Assembly: GCA_022571865.1 (NCBI GenBank)
Contig: JACZXA010000002.1
Span: 1 to 61,270, forward strand
Origin: Pseudomonadota bacterium
GTDB taxonomy: Bacteria; Pseudomonadota; Gammaproteobacteria; Pseudomonadales; Azotimanducaceae
Direction: 5' to 3'
Length of the DNA stretch: 61,270 nucleotides
The position numbers were made by a program, and so were the translations under genes. This document shows, in pieces, positions 44,498-52,901 of the stretch (position 1 is the stretch's first letter; each line of letters begins with the position of its first letter). The notes under the pieces were generated by a model. It was not told the DNA's origin. It did no database searches and saw nothing but the letters and a program-made list of their open reading frames with translations.

Positions 44498-44869
44498 CTA
44501 GCGACGTGTCGCAATCGCCAACGTATTGCCACCCGGGTCTTTGAAGAAAGCCATCCATTCTTCGGTTCCCGGATTATCGAATACGCCGTCTTCATCTCGA
44601 TGGATCATGTGTGGCTCGCCCTCGAAGACGACCCCTTGTTTCGAAAGCTCCGCATGTGCACCCTCCACATCATCAACCCAGAAGTACAGCGTGGCGGGCG
44701 CGGCACTCGCCTCGAACATGAGGCGCACACCGTTGAAGTCGAAAAACAGTATCCCAGGCGGGTCGAACTCAGCGATAAATTTCGCTCCCAGCACATCCCG
44801 GTAGAATTTACGCATGTCGGCGGGTTCACCCCCATGGGCTGCTACCTGGTGCAACCGCGTGATTCGCAT
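44498..44869 (-). CDS. VOC family protein (glyoxalase / bleomycin-resistance fold)
   Basis: This 123-residue vicinal-oxygen-chelate protein has two beta-alpha-beta halves. The first begins MRITRLHQVAAHGGEPADMRKFYRDVLGAKFIAEF; the second includes LYFWVDDVEGAHAELSKQGVVFEGEPHMIHR and ends FFKDPGGNTLAIATRR. The family binds a metal and a small substrate. GAGG precedes ATG 44869; a start 17 codons upstream would read through the operator region. It is transcribed divergently from a marR gene across a twin operator, so MarR control is likely. Confidence 0.87.
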   Translation of the reverse strand: MRITRLHQVAAHGGEPADMRKFYRDVLGAKFIAEFDPPGILFFDFNGVRLMFEASAAPATLYFWVDDVEGAHAELSKQGVVFEGEPHMIHRDEDGVFDNPGTEEWMAFFKDPGGNTLAIATRR

Positions 44870-44892
44870 ACCCCATCCCTCTTGTCTTATAC

Positions 44893-44926
44893 TTAGCAAA
44901 GCTAAGCAATAATTTAGCAATACTAA
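44893..44926. promoter_or_regulatory. Twin MarR operator between VOC and marR genes
   Basis: Two 13 bp sites lie between the divergent genes: TTAGCAAAGCTAA at 44893-44905, a perfect palindrome apart from its centre, and TTAGCAATACTAA at 44914-44926. Their centres are 21 bp apart, two helical turns. The second ends 4 bp before the marR ATG. The arrangement fits a MarR dimer pair repressing both genes, its own included. Confidence 0.7.
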
Positions 44927-44930
44927 CTAA

Positions 44931-45344
44931 ATGTCAACACCATCTGATCATGCGCGCCGTTTGAACTCGAAGATCACTCATCTGATTCGACGCATACGCC
45001 ACATCGACGAAAGTCAGGGCGTCGGTCGAGCCAGACTTTCAGCGCTCGCGGTACTTCACTTCGGCGGGCCCCGTTCGCTTACCGAGCTCGCCAGGGCGGA
45101 GCTGGTCACTCCGACAACGATGCACCACATCATCAAGGGTCTACTGAACGACAATCTGGTTCGCAAGATACCCGACCCAACCGATAAGAGGCGCCAGGAA
45201 ATCCGCCTGACTTCGAAGGGTGAGAAGGTCATTGTGAAAGCACACACTGCACGTCTGGTATTTCTCGATTCGTTGTTGGTCGGGCAGCCCACCAAGCGAA
45301 TTACCGAAGCAATCGCACTGCTGGAGGCGATGGATCAAAGATAA
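44931..45344 (+). CDS. MarR family transcriptional regulator
   Basis: The protein is 137 residues. The winged helix-turn-helix spans about 35-100: LSALAVLHFGGPRSLTELARAELVTPTTMHHIIKGLLNDNLVRKIPDPTDKRRQEIRLTSKG, with the DKRR wing typical of MarR. Helices at both ends form the dimer interface. It would bind the twin palindrome in front of it and control the VOC gene and itself; a ligand would release it. The ligand may relate to the VOC substrate. The sulfite oxidase gene follows after 46 bp and could be affected too. Confidence 0.92.
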   Translation: MSTPSDHARRLNSKITHLIRRIRHIDESQGVGRARLSALAVLHFGGPRSLTELARAELVTPTTMHHIIKGLLNDNLVRKIPDPTDKRRQEIRLTSKGEKVIVKAHTARLVFLDSLLVGQPTKRITEAIALLEAMDQR

Positions 45345-45390
45345 CAATGCCTTCAAACCACCTGGCAGGGCGCAAACCGAAGGAAGGGCC

Positions 45391-46680
45391 ATGAAATACG
45401 AGCGGGGACTGTTCGAACTTTATCATGATGATCCCGAGCGGGCAGAGCGGCTGCTCTTCGGCTCACGGCGCAATTTTCTGAAGCTTTCGGCCGCTGTTGC
45501 CGCCGCTATCGGCGCACCCATGGTTTTCGCCCGCAACCTGCCTCATGGACTGATGCCAATCGCCCTGGCTGAGGCCGGCACACTGACGCTGACCACCATT
45601 CCCGGGAAGGAACCGATGATCGTGCTGAACGATCGACCGCTGAATGCCGAACCACTGGCCCACCAACTGGACGATGAGGTAACGCCGGCAACGGCCATGT
45701 TTGTGCGCAACAATGGCATTGTTCCCACTCCAGGCGACCCTGAAGGCTGGCGCCTGACGATTGTCGGTGAAGCCGCCGCGCGGGAAGTGACCTTCTCCAT
45801 CAAAGATCTCAAGCGGCAATTTGACCATCACACTTACCAGCTACAACTCGAATGCGGCGGAAATGGGCGGGCGGAATTTCGTCCCCCGGTCTCTGGTAAC
45901 CAGTGGCGCCTCGGTGCCATCGCCTGTCCAAGATGGACCGGCGTGCGGTTGAGCGATGTGCTCGACAACGTTGGCATCAAACCAAACGCCAGGTACGTCG
46001 GTTACGAAGCCGCCGACCTCCACTTGAGCGGCGACCCGACTAAACAAGCCATCTCCCGCGGCGTACCGATGAGGAAGGCGTTCGAAGACCAAACCCTCAT
46101 CGCCTGGGCAATGAACGACCAACCAATCCCGTCCTTACATGGAGGTCCGCTGCGCCTGGTAGCCGGGGGTTGGCCCGGTTCGGTGAGCGGCAAGTGGCTG
46201 ACCCGACTACTCGTGCGCGATCGGGAACACGACGGTGCAAAAATGGGCGGAAAATCCTATCGGGTGCCTTGTGAACCGGTGATGGCGGGCGCCGACGTGC
46301 CAGACTCCGCCATGTGCATCATCGAAAGCATGCCGGTCAAGTCGCTGATCACCTTTCCAGAGTCTGGCATCACTCATGACTCGAATCGACCCATGGCCCT
46401 GCGCGGTCACGCCTGGGCGGGCGATCTGGCCGTGCAGGCAATCGCATTATCCATCGATTTCGGTCAGACCTGGCAAGGCGCACAATTGCAACCACCAGCC
46501 AACCGCTTGGCCTGGCAACGTTGGCATGCACAGGTCAGGTTTCCGGGAAGTGGCTACTTTGAAGTATGGGCACGTGCCACTGATTCGACCGGCCGCAGCC
46601 AGCCGATGGTGTTACCGGGCTGGAACCCCCGTGGTTATCTGAACAACGCCTGCCATCGCCTCGCTGTGCAGGTGCTTTGA
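45391..46680 (+). CDS. sorA: Periplasmic sulfite oxidase, molybdenum subunit (SorA-like)
   Basis: The product is 429 residues. A Tat-type signal (SRRNFLKLSAAVAAAIGAPMVFA) suits a molybdenum-cofactor protein folded before export. The oxidoreductase molybdopterin-binding domain has LECGGNGR with the Mo-ligand Cys155 and LHGGPLRLVAGGWPGSVSGKWL. A C-terminal Mo-co dimerisation domain includes AIALSIDFGQTWQGA. The enzyme oxidises sulfite to sulfate and passes electrons to a cytochrome c, encoded next. The gene for that cytochrome starts 2 bp after its stop. Confidence 0.88.
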   Translation: MKYERGLFELYHDDPERAERLLFGSRRNFLKLSAAVAAAIGAPMVFARNLPHGLMPIALAEAGTLTLTTIPGKEPMIVLNDRPLNAEPLAHQLDDEVTPATAMFVRNNGIVPTPGDPEGWRLTIVGEAAAREVTFSIKDLKRQFDHHTYQLQLECGGNGRAEFRPPVSGNQWRLGAIACPRWTGVRLSDVLDNVGIKPNARYVGYEAADLHLSGDPTKQAISRGVPMRKAFEDQTLIAWAMNDQPIPSLHGGPLRLVAGGWPGSVSGKWLTRLLVRDREHDGAKMGGKSYRVPCEPVMAGADVPDSAMCIIESMPVKSLITFPESGITHDSNRPMALRGHAWAGDLAVQAIALSIDFGQTWQGAQLQPPANRLAWQRWHAQVRFPGSGYFEVWARATDSTGRSQPMVLPGWNPRGYLNNACHRLAVQVL

Positions 46681-46681
46681 G

Positions 46682-46999
46682 GTGCCTTCCCGCCTCCCGC
46701 GGGCCTGGCTGATGTTCATGTTTCTATTCCTCGCCTCGTCCACAAATGCACAAGACGGTGAATTGATGGTGCAGACTTATTGCGCGGCCTGCCACTCCCT
46801 GGCGCTGGTCTACAGCCAGAGCGGAAATAATCGTTTCTGGCGCGACACCATCGATCTGATGCGCGCGAAACACAATCTTGGTCCCATTGCACCGGAGCGC
46901 GAGGCGGCGATCATCGATTATCTGGCTAAACGCGCCGTCGAGCGTCCTACTTTTCGTCGAGCGCCCCTGGACCCTGCGTTGCTGCCGGAATCGCCATGA
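46682..46999 (+). CDS. sorB: Small c-type cytochrome, SorB-like
   Basis: This 105-residue protein starts with GTG 46682, one base after the sorA stop. A signal peptide (AWLMFMFLFLASSTNA) leads to a single heme site CAACH at 34-38 in VQTYCAACHSLALVYSQSG. A distal Met may lie in the IDLMRAKHNL segment. It would accept electrons from the molybdenum subunit, as SorB does for SorA. Its size and position fit that role. Confidence 0.85.
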   Translation: MPSRLPRAWLMFMFLFLASSTNAQDGELMVQTYCAACHSLALVYSQSGNNRFWRDTIDLMRAKHNLGPIAPEREAAIIDYLAKRAVERPTFRRAPLDPALLPESP

Positions 47000-47079
47000 C
47001 CCCGCTGGGCCCAGGGTTGATTTTACCGGCGCTGCACAACTGCGAACCGAGCTGAATTGGGTTAGGCTTTACAAAAATC

Positions 47080-48609
47080 ATGCAAAACAACCAAATCGAT
47101 CGCGTTCTATTCGGCGCCAGCATTTCCCTGGTTGTCATTGTCTGCGTGCCAATGATCCTGGCTCCGGAACAAGCCGCCGTATCCGTCACAGCACTTTATA
47201 ACTGGATTGCCAACGAAGTCGGGTTGTTCTATCAGTGGGCGACCATCGGCTCGACACTGGTGCTTGTGTGGCTCGCCTTCGGCAGACATGGCGCTTGCCG
47301 GCTCGGCGGGGACGATGCGCGCCCTGACTTCAGTACGATCAGTTGGATGGGAATGCTGTTCTGTGCGGGGATCGGCGCCGGTCTACTTTACTGGAGCCCA
47401 ATTGAATGGGCCTCCTACCTCGACACGCCACCATTCGGATTACCGGCCGGTTCGGCGGACGCACGTGAGTGGGCGTCAACCTACGGCATATTCCATTGGG
47501 GGTTATCCGCGTGGTGCCTGTACTGCCTACCCACGGTCGCAATCGCCTATCCCTACTATCAGCGCAACATTCCCTATCTGCGCCTCTCAACTTCGTTGGT
47601 TGGATTGTTTGGCGATTCGGTCATACACAAACCTCTGGGACGTGTTGTGGATTTCGTGTTCATCATCGCTCTCATTGGCGGCACCGGAACATCGCTTGGG
47701 TTGGCGACTCCAATGATTGCCGCCTGCATGACCGCACTGCTCGGCATAGCCGAATCGGACTCTATGGACATCGCCGTGATGTTCATCGCGGTTGCGCTCT
47801 TTTCTATCAGCGTCTACCTGGGCCTTGAAAAAGGCATCAAGCGATTCAGCGACGCGAATGTGATCCTGGCCGGTATCTTCATCGTATTTGTCCTGATTGC
47901 CGGTCCCACTTTCTTTCAGCTGAAGATGGGCACCAACAGCCTGGGGCTCATGTTGCAGGATTTCGTGCGGCTCAACACCTGGACCGACCCGATTGTTGAA
48001 ACCGGTTTTGTCCAGGATTGGACGATATTTTACTGGGCGTGGTGGCTTGCCTACGGTCCGTTCATGGGTTTGTTTGTCACTCGCATATCCCGGGGGCGCA
48101 CCCTGAAACAACTCATACTCGGTATGGTTGGTTTTGGCACACTGGGTTGTGCGCTTTTCTACATCACCCTCGGTAACACAGCGATGTGGATGGACATGCA
48201 GGGCATCGTTGCCGTGCAGGAACTCGTCGCTTCAGGCAATGCCGATACCGCCATTGCCAACGTGGTACAAGCTTTACCCTGGCAACCTGTGCCGCTGGTG
48301 GTGTTCACGGTAATGGCGTTCATCTTCGTCGCCACAACCTATGATTCGGCCTCCTACGCTATCGCCGCGGCTGCGACGAAACGTCTTGCAGCCGGTAGGA
48401 ACCCCGCACGCTGGCACCGGGTGTTCTGGGCATTCGCCCTTGCGGTTCTGCCGATCACGCTGATGGTCGTCGGCGGCCGCCAGGCAATTCAGTCAGCCGT
48501 GCTGGTGGTTTCTCTGCCGCTGCTTGTCATCGGCGTGCTGATGACCTGGTCGCTCTTTCGACTTCTATCCGCCAATCCACCGCCGGAGACCGGCTCACCA
48601 CCACCCTAA
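47080..48609 (+). CDS. BCCT family transporter
   Basis: This 509-residue protein has 12 transmembrane helices. The family signature is FCAGIGAGLLYWSPIEWASYLD (helix 3), with WTIFYWAWWLAYGPFMGLFVTRISRGRT (helix 8 region) and VVFTVMAFIFVATTYDSASYAI. BCCT carriers import betaine, choline, carnitine, DMSP or taurine, usually with sodium or protons. It lies 80 bp after the sulfite oxidase genes. Import of a sulfonate or other organosulfur compound feeding sulfite to SorAB is possible but not shown by residues I can read. The C-terminal tail is short. Confidence 0.92.
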   Translation: MQNNQIDRVLFGASISLVVIVCVPMILAPEQAAVSVTALYNWIANEVGLFYQWATIGSTLVLVWLAFGRHGACRLGGDDARPDFSTISWMGMLFCAGIGAGLLYWSPIEWASYLDTPPFGLPAGSADAREWASTYGIFHWGLSAWCLYCLPTVAIAYPYYQRNIPYLRLSTSLVGLFGDSVIHKPLGRVVDFVFIIALIGGTGTSLGLATPMIAACMTALLGIAESDSMDIAVMFIAVALFSISVYLGLEKGIKRFSDANVILAGIFIVFVLIAGPTFFQLKMGTNSLGLMLQDFVRLNTWTDPIVETGFVQDWTIFYWAWWLAYGPFMGLFVTRISRGRTLKQLILGMVGFGTLGCALFYITLGNTAMWMDMQGIVAVQELVASGNADTAIANVVQALPWQPVPLVVFTVMAFIFVATTYDSASYAIAAAATKRLAAGRNPARWHRVFWAFALAVLPITLMVVGGRQAIQSAVLVVSLPLLVIGVLMTWSLFRLLSANPPPETGSPPP

Positions 48610-48697
48610 GGCGTAAAAAGCCGCTTCAAACCCATAACCATCAGCCTTAAGCCGTGTTCGCCACCGAACGATCAAGGTTTTCATTTCCCGACCATTG

Positions 48698-48715
48698 AAC
48701 CCGTCTGGGGTTTTT
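48698..48715 (+). terminator. Candidate intrinsic terminator after the BCCT gene
   Basis: AACCC at 48698-48702 pairs with GGGTT at 48708-48712 across a 5 nt loop, followed by more T (a run of five T in total from 48711). The stem is short, so strength is doubtful. It lies about 90 bp after the BCCT stop. Confidence 0.35.
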
Positions 48716-48768
48716 GGTGACCCATATGGCAATACGGGCGATTGCCCTGCCGACAGGAACTTAAGACC

Positions 48769-48879
48769 ATGCACGGTGAAGATCGACAAGACTATAAACT
48801 AGTTGCGTCAGAGCGGGTGCTTTTGCTGGTATCGTTCGGTTCACTGCTTTCGGTGCTCGGTTTGATGACGACCCTTTGA
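48769..48879 (+). CDS. Possible small membrane protein (36 residues)
   Basis: An ATG at 48769 with AGGAA upstream opens a 36-codon frame ending in TGA. The product has a polar start (MHGEDRQDYKLVASE) and one hydrophobic helix (RVLLLVSFGSLLSVLGLMTTL). The composition suits a single-pass small membrane protein. There is no family match I know of. It occupies the 317 bp gap between the BCCT and threonine synthase genes, which otherwise holds only the candidate terminator. Confidence 0.35.
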   Translation: MHGEDRQDYKLVASERVLLLVSFGSLLSVLGLMTTL

Positions 48880-48926
48880 GGTCTTTCATTACCGACCCTA
48901 CCTGACCTGCACTATCGGGCAGAATA

Positions 48927-50144
48927 CTATCCGTTGAGGAAGCGCGAGTATGCGTTCGGCGCTTCTGCGTCGAACGTCGCAGTTACTTCCGGCATCGGGT
49001 ATTTCAGCCCCGTTGCACAGTTGAACAGAACGACCCTGTCGCCTGCGTCTATCAATCCATCCAGGCGCGCCTGGCGATAGGCGGCGTATGTGGCCGCCCC
49101 TTCCGGGCAGAGTAACAACCCATCGCCATTGGCAACCTGAGCCTGGCATTCGATGATGTCCGCTTCCGTTACTGCAATAGCTGCACCACCTGAGTCGCGG
49201 ACCGCGCGTAGAATGAGAAAATCACCCAGCGCTACCGGGACGCGGATACCGGCAGCGATCGTGTATGCATCCTCCCACGGCTCAGCGAACTCCTTACCCT
49301 CGACAAAGGCGCGCACGATCGGAGCGCAACCTTCCGATTGCACGGCAAACATTTTTGGCCGCTCAGGTCCGATCCAACCGATGGCTTCGAGTTCGGAAAA
49401 AGCCTTCCACATGCCGATCAACCCCGTACCACCCCCGGTCGGGTAGAAAATGGCGTCCGGTAACTCCCAATCAAATTGCTCGGCAAGCTCGAACCCCATC
49501 GTCTTCTTGCCTTCGATTCGATAAGGTTCGCGCAGCGTCGATAGATCGAACCAGTCGACCAAATCCTTACCCGCACCAACGATACGGCCACAATCATCGA
49601 TCAGCCCGTCAACTCGATAGACCGCGGCACCCTGAAAGGCGATCTCGCGCAAGTTGACCTCCGGCGTATCCGCTGGACAGAACACGGTAGCCTGCAGCCC
49701 GGCACGGCTTGCATACGCCGCCAACGCTGCACCTGCATTGCCGTTGGTGGGCATCGCAAGGTGGGTGAGGCCCAGTTCTTTGGCCATAGCCACCGCAACG
49801 TTCAAGCCACGCGCCTTGAAGGATCCGGTAGGCAGCCGACCCTCATCTTTCACCCAGAGTTCACCCGATTCCCGGGCGGCAAAACTCCTCTGAAGACGTA
49901 TCAGCGGAGTGACTACTTCGCCAAGATCGAGACGATTCTCAGCCTGGGATACCGGCAGAAACTCCCAATAACGCCATAGACCGCCACGGCGCGTAGCCAA
50001 CTCCGCCTTACTGACAGCATCGCCGAGTGACTCGAGGTCATAGCGAACGAGCAACGGTTTCCCGACCTCACTCACGCCCATTACCTCACCGGCTGGGTAT
50101 CGCTTTCCAGTAAGCGAACATTCCAGGTGACTGACGAAATTCAT
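48927..50144 (-). CDS. thrC: Threonine synthase (PLP-dependent)
   Basis: This 405-residue fold-type II PLP enzyme starts at ATG 50144 with FVSHLECSLTGKRYPAGEV, as in the plant/archaeal-like threonine synthase group. TPLIRL, the PLP lysine Lys110 in TGSFKARG, PTNGNAGAALAAYA, and the phosphate-binding GGGTGLIGMW are all present. It converts O-phosphohomoserine to threonine. No homoserine kinase or dehydrogenase gene is adjacent, so a related role such as cysteate synthase or another beta/gamma-replacement is possible. The open frame continues 49 codons upstream, but that part is not family-like. Confidence 0.8.
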   Translation of the reverse strand: MNFVSHLECSLTGKRYPAGEVMGVSEVGKPLLVRYDLESLGDAVSKAELATRRGGLWRYWEFLPVSQAENRLDLGEVVTPLIRLQRSFAARESGELWVKDEGRLPTGSFKARGLNVAVAMAKELGLTHLAMPTNGNAGAALAAYASRAGLQATVFCPADTPEVNLREIAFQGAAVYRVDGLIDDCGRIVGAGKDLVDWFDLSTLREPYRIEGKKTMGFELAEQFDWELPDAIFYPTGGGTGLIGMWKAFSELEAIGWIGPERPKMFAVQSEGCAPIVRAFVEGKEFAEPWEDAYTIAAGIRVPVALGDFLILRAVRDSGGAAIAVTEADIIECQAQVANGDGLLLCPEGAATYAAYRQARLDGLIDAGDRVVLFNCATGLKYPMPEVTATFDAEAPNAYSRFLNG

Positions 50145-50371
50145 GGCCGGTTCCAGTACCCCAATGTGAGGATGATCACATTCCCCAACGTGTTCCGAAA
50201 GCAAAGTTCGAACACCTACCGTCCGAGTAAATAGGTACAAGACCGTGTCGAATAGAAGCCAGCGCGATAAAAATGCGGCAATATCTGCCAAAAACCGTCA
50301 AAAATACGCTACAAATCAAGCTGTGTTCATTTCTCCATTATTCTTCGGTTTTTGAGGGAATTCTGTCACAA

Positions 50372-50418
50372 CATGCCGCAGCTTTATTTGCTAAACCTTA
50401 TTCATAAGTCGCGGCATG
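50372..50418 (+). promoter_or_regulatory. Inverted repeat in the leader of the small lipoprotein gene
   Basis: CATGCCGC at 50372-50379 and GCGGCATG at 50411-50418 are perfect complements, separated by 31 AT-rich bases. The right arm ends 12 bp before the ATG at 50431 and touches the ribosome-binding region. It could be an operator or a stem that limits translation. Confidence 0.4.
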
Positions 50419-50430
50419 GAAGCCTGAGAA

Positions 50431-50697
50431 ATGAAAGTAAGGAAGATGACCTTCCCCCTGTTGTTTGCGGTACTGCTGAGCACAACAGTCGGGTGTGCAA
50501 CATACGAGGAAGGCAGTCTGTTGCATATGCGCCACCAGCAGGAACAAAAGCTTTACATGGCTTGCGTACATGCCCAACTGGAACGCAACATGCAATACGT
50601 TACCGATATTGGTGCCATCGCGACCGCCTGCCGGGGCTGGGCGCGAAAGAAGACGAGACCGACGTTGCCAAAACACACCGGCAGAGTGGACCACTAG
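50431..50697 (+). CDS. Small lipoprotein of unknown function
   Basis: This 88-residue protein has a lipoprotein signal (FPLLFAVLLSTTVGC, lipid Cys near 22). The mature part ATYEEGSLLHMRHQQEQKLYMACVHAQLERNMQYVTDIGAIATACRGWA has two further Cys that could form a disulfide, and a basic C-terminus (RKKTRPTLPKH). I know of no function. It lies alone between the threonine synthase gene, which runs the other way, and element copy 2. Confidence 0.65.
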   Translation: MKVRKMTFPLLFAVLLSTTVGCATYEEGSLLHMRHQQEQKLYMACVHAQLERNMQYVTDIGAIATACRGWARKKTRPTLPKHTGRVDH

Positions 50698-50908
50698 ACG
50701 CGGTTCCCGGATACCTCTCAAGGTCTCACAGCGGAAATTTCCGCACCGATTTCCGTGTCGACCAGAACGGTAACGCAACCTCACGACCCATTGTCGCCGA
50801 TGGGTCATCAAAGGCTTCACTGAATAGACTCCGGAAATTTCCATCGCCAGGGGCTTAGTCACATCCGCCGCGCGAGTGTATGTAACCGAATAAATCCAAC
50901 ACCAACTG

Positions 50909-51157
50909 CTAGCCCGGATATTGCACGAGGACGCAGAGTTTTGGGTGAGAGATCGTGGTCGTCATGACGGCTCGTGACCGAAAGCGTAGCCGTAGCTACG
51001 GTTGAGAGAACATGGCGGCTTGGCGGCCACGAGATCCAGCCAAAAATTGTGGAGGCGCCTCGATGATACTTCGAACATATTCGAAATATAGAAAATTTAT
51101 AATAATTTCAAAATGTTAACCATCATATGCGCCGTACTCGTGCAATATTCAGGCTAG
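50909..51157. mobile_element. MITE-like element, copy 2 (249 bp)
   Basis: The left end CTAGCCCGGATATTGCA is identical to copy 1. The right end TGCAATATTCAGGCTAG differs from the perfect inverted complement at two positions. Beyond 17 bp the left end continues CGAGGACG and the right end, in reverse, CGAGTACG, so the terminal repeats are about 25 bp with mismatches. The body matches copy 1 block by block but lacks its large hairpin and its 11 bp left insertion. No transposase is encoded. The rest of the gap 50698-51397 holds nothing I can support. Confidence 0.75.
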
Positions 51158-51397
51158 CGGGCGCGTGCCTGAAACACCAGCCCAGAGATTACAAATCATC
51201 CGCTGGACCCGGAGGCTGATCGATTGCAACGAGACCACCCGCGCGAACTGGGTGTTCCCCGACACCCATAGGGGTGAGGTAGAAAGCAGGAACCACGATG
51301 GAAACCAACAACATCGGAAGTACGACATATCAATCAAGGTATCGGGATTTAGGAATCAACCAGCGTATGCTTGGCGGAAACGGCACGCGCAGAAACT

Positions 51398-51985
51398 ATG
51401 ACAATTCGCTTCAAACAATGCGTTCTTACGACGTTTTCATGCCTCGGCCTGATCTGGGCGGTCTCCCTGGCGGCGTTAACCAGCGAAGACGTGTTGCTGC
51501 AACTCGCCTTGATCCCTCGCAGTACGGACGGTTTGATTGGCGTGCTGACGATGCCGCTGGTGCACTATTCGCTTCCTCATCTGATGGTAAATACCGCACC
51601 CCTCACGGTGATGACCGTAATCATTGCAATGCGCGGATTTGGCTATTATCTGACGGCGACCCTCTCAATCGTTCTCCTTGGCGGGCTTCTCGTGTGGTTG
51701 TTCGCCCGGACAGGTGCTCATGTCGGGGCAAGCGGGCTCCTGTTCGGCTATTTCGGTTTTTTGCTCGTACGTGGTTTATTCGATCGTCGGATCTCATCGA
51801 TTGTCATCGCCACAGTCATCGGTTTCTTATACGGCGGCATTATCTGGGGGGTGTTGCCGCGTGAGGGCGCAATTTCCTGGGAAGCACATCTGTTCGGGTT
51901 ATTGGCTGGAGCCGTTGTTGCACGCGCGATGGCCCGCTTTCCAACTGCCGCAACCAACCGTTCTGGTCAACCGATCAAAAACTGA
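51398..51985 (+). CDS. Rhomboid-family intramembrane serine protease
   Basis: This 195-residue protein has six hydrophobic segments. Family features in order are HYSLPHLMVNTAPL (His61 and Asn65, oxyanion region), the nucleophile Ser112 in GAHVGASGLLFGYFG, and the general base His164 in SWEAHLFGLLAG. These form the rhomboid Ser-His dyad. The family cleaves transmembrane helices of client proteins. I chose ATG 51398; a TTG 9 codons upstream is also in frame. No strong ribosome-binding site is visible before either. Confidence 0.85.
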   Translation: MTIRFKQCVLTTFSCLGLIWAVSLAALTSEDVLLQLALIPRSTDGLIGVLTMPLVHYSLPHLMVNTAPLTVMTVIIAMRGFGYYLTATLSIVLLGGLLVWLFARTGAHVGASGLLFGYFGFLLVRGLFDRRISSIVIATVIGFLYGGIIWGVLPREGAISWEAHLFGLLAGAVVARAMARFPTAATNRSGQPIKN

Positions 51986-52023
51986 TACCGGTTATGGGGT
52001 GGCTTCAGCCACCATCTTCGGCT

Positions 52024-52812
52024 TCAGCCATCATCTTCGGCTTTATCGTCTTGTAAGACACTGCCTGCCACCGACCAGCTATCTACGACCACTTTTACTT
52101 CGTCGAAGTCCTTAACGAGTTTTGCACATCCCGCAAAAGCATCGTTCAACACCTGTGCTTTGGCCTTCTGGAAGAAGCTCAACAGACAGACACACAAGCC
52201 TTTAAAATCTTCGGCAGCAAAAAACTCGGATTTGCCATCGCCACGTTTGGCGTTTGGCCAACTGCGCCGCAGCACCCAGGTGCCAGGACCCTTTCTGGCC
52301 GGAGTTTTGAGATGAAATTCATGCGCATCCTCAGCACCGGAAGAAACAGCCAACAACTTGTGCCATTTCAGAGACCTTTGCGTATCTGTGCCAGCCCATG
52401 TTTCCGTTCCTTCGAGATCACCAAGCCACTGTGCGATAACTTGTTTTTCCACCGGCTTCTTTGATTTTTTCGGAGACATCTTTCCAGGCGTCTTCGTAGA
52501 CTTTTTATTGCTCGCCGCCTTGTCCGCCTCCTTGCGTGGAGAAGGGGGTTCTGCTGGCGTTGGTGACTCGGCTTGATTCTGTTCAGCGAGCGCTTCGACT
52601 TCGCTCGCCAGCGCTTCGAATCCTGCGCTTCGCAACTCTCCAAGTAGCTTTGGCGCCCCTGCCAGGCTGTCCGCAATACGGCGTTTGCATTGATCGTTGT
52701 TGTTGACCGCACCACCCATCCCCTGATCGGTTCGCCAAACAATGCGGCAACGTTGTCCGTCGGAAAACAAAGTAGCGGTGGTTTTAGGCCATTTCAGATC
52801 AAATGCTTGCAT
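52024..52812 (-). CDS. Hypothetical two-domain protein downstream of the patatin gene
   Basis: This 262-residue protein starts at ATG 52812 with AAAGGAG upstream. Residues 1-80 form one folded region (MQAFDLKWPKTTATLFSDGQRCRIVW, then a helical part). A disordered Ser/Pro/Lys linker covers about 82-125 (PTPAEPPSPRKEADKAASNKKSTKTPGKM). A second region at 128-250 has QVIAQWLGDLEGTETWAGTD, WVLRRSWPNAKRGDGKSEFF and a helical end. No signal or transmembrane segment is visible. I do not recognise the family. It lies 89 bp after the patatin gene on the same strand and may be its partner. Confidence 0.6.
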   Translation of the reverse strand: MQAFDLKWPKTTATLFSDGQRCRIVWRTDQGMGGAVNNNDQCKRRIADSLAGAPKLLGELRSAGFEALASEVEALAEQNQAESPTPAEPPSPRKEADKAASNKKSTKTPGKMSPKKSKKPVEKQVIAQWLGDLEGTETWAGTDTQRSLKWHKLLAVSSGAEDAHEFHLKTPARKGPGTWVLRRSWPNAKRGDGKSEFFAAEDFKGLCVCLLSFFQKAKAQVLNDAFAGCAKLVKDFDEVKVVVDSWSVAGSVLQDDKAEDDG

Positions 52813-52901
52813 GGCGTCGACTCCTTTGGGCAGTGGCGTCAAGAAGGCCTCAGGGAACCTAGCGCAGTGTCCCGAGGAACTCAACGTCGACGCTGGATTC
52901 T

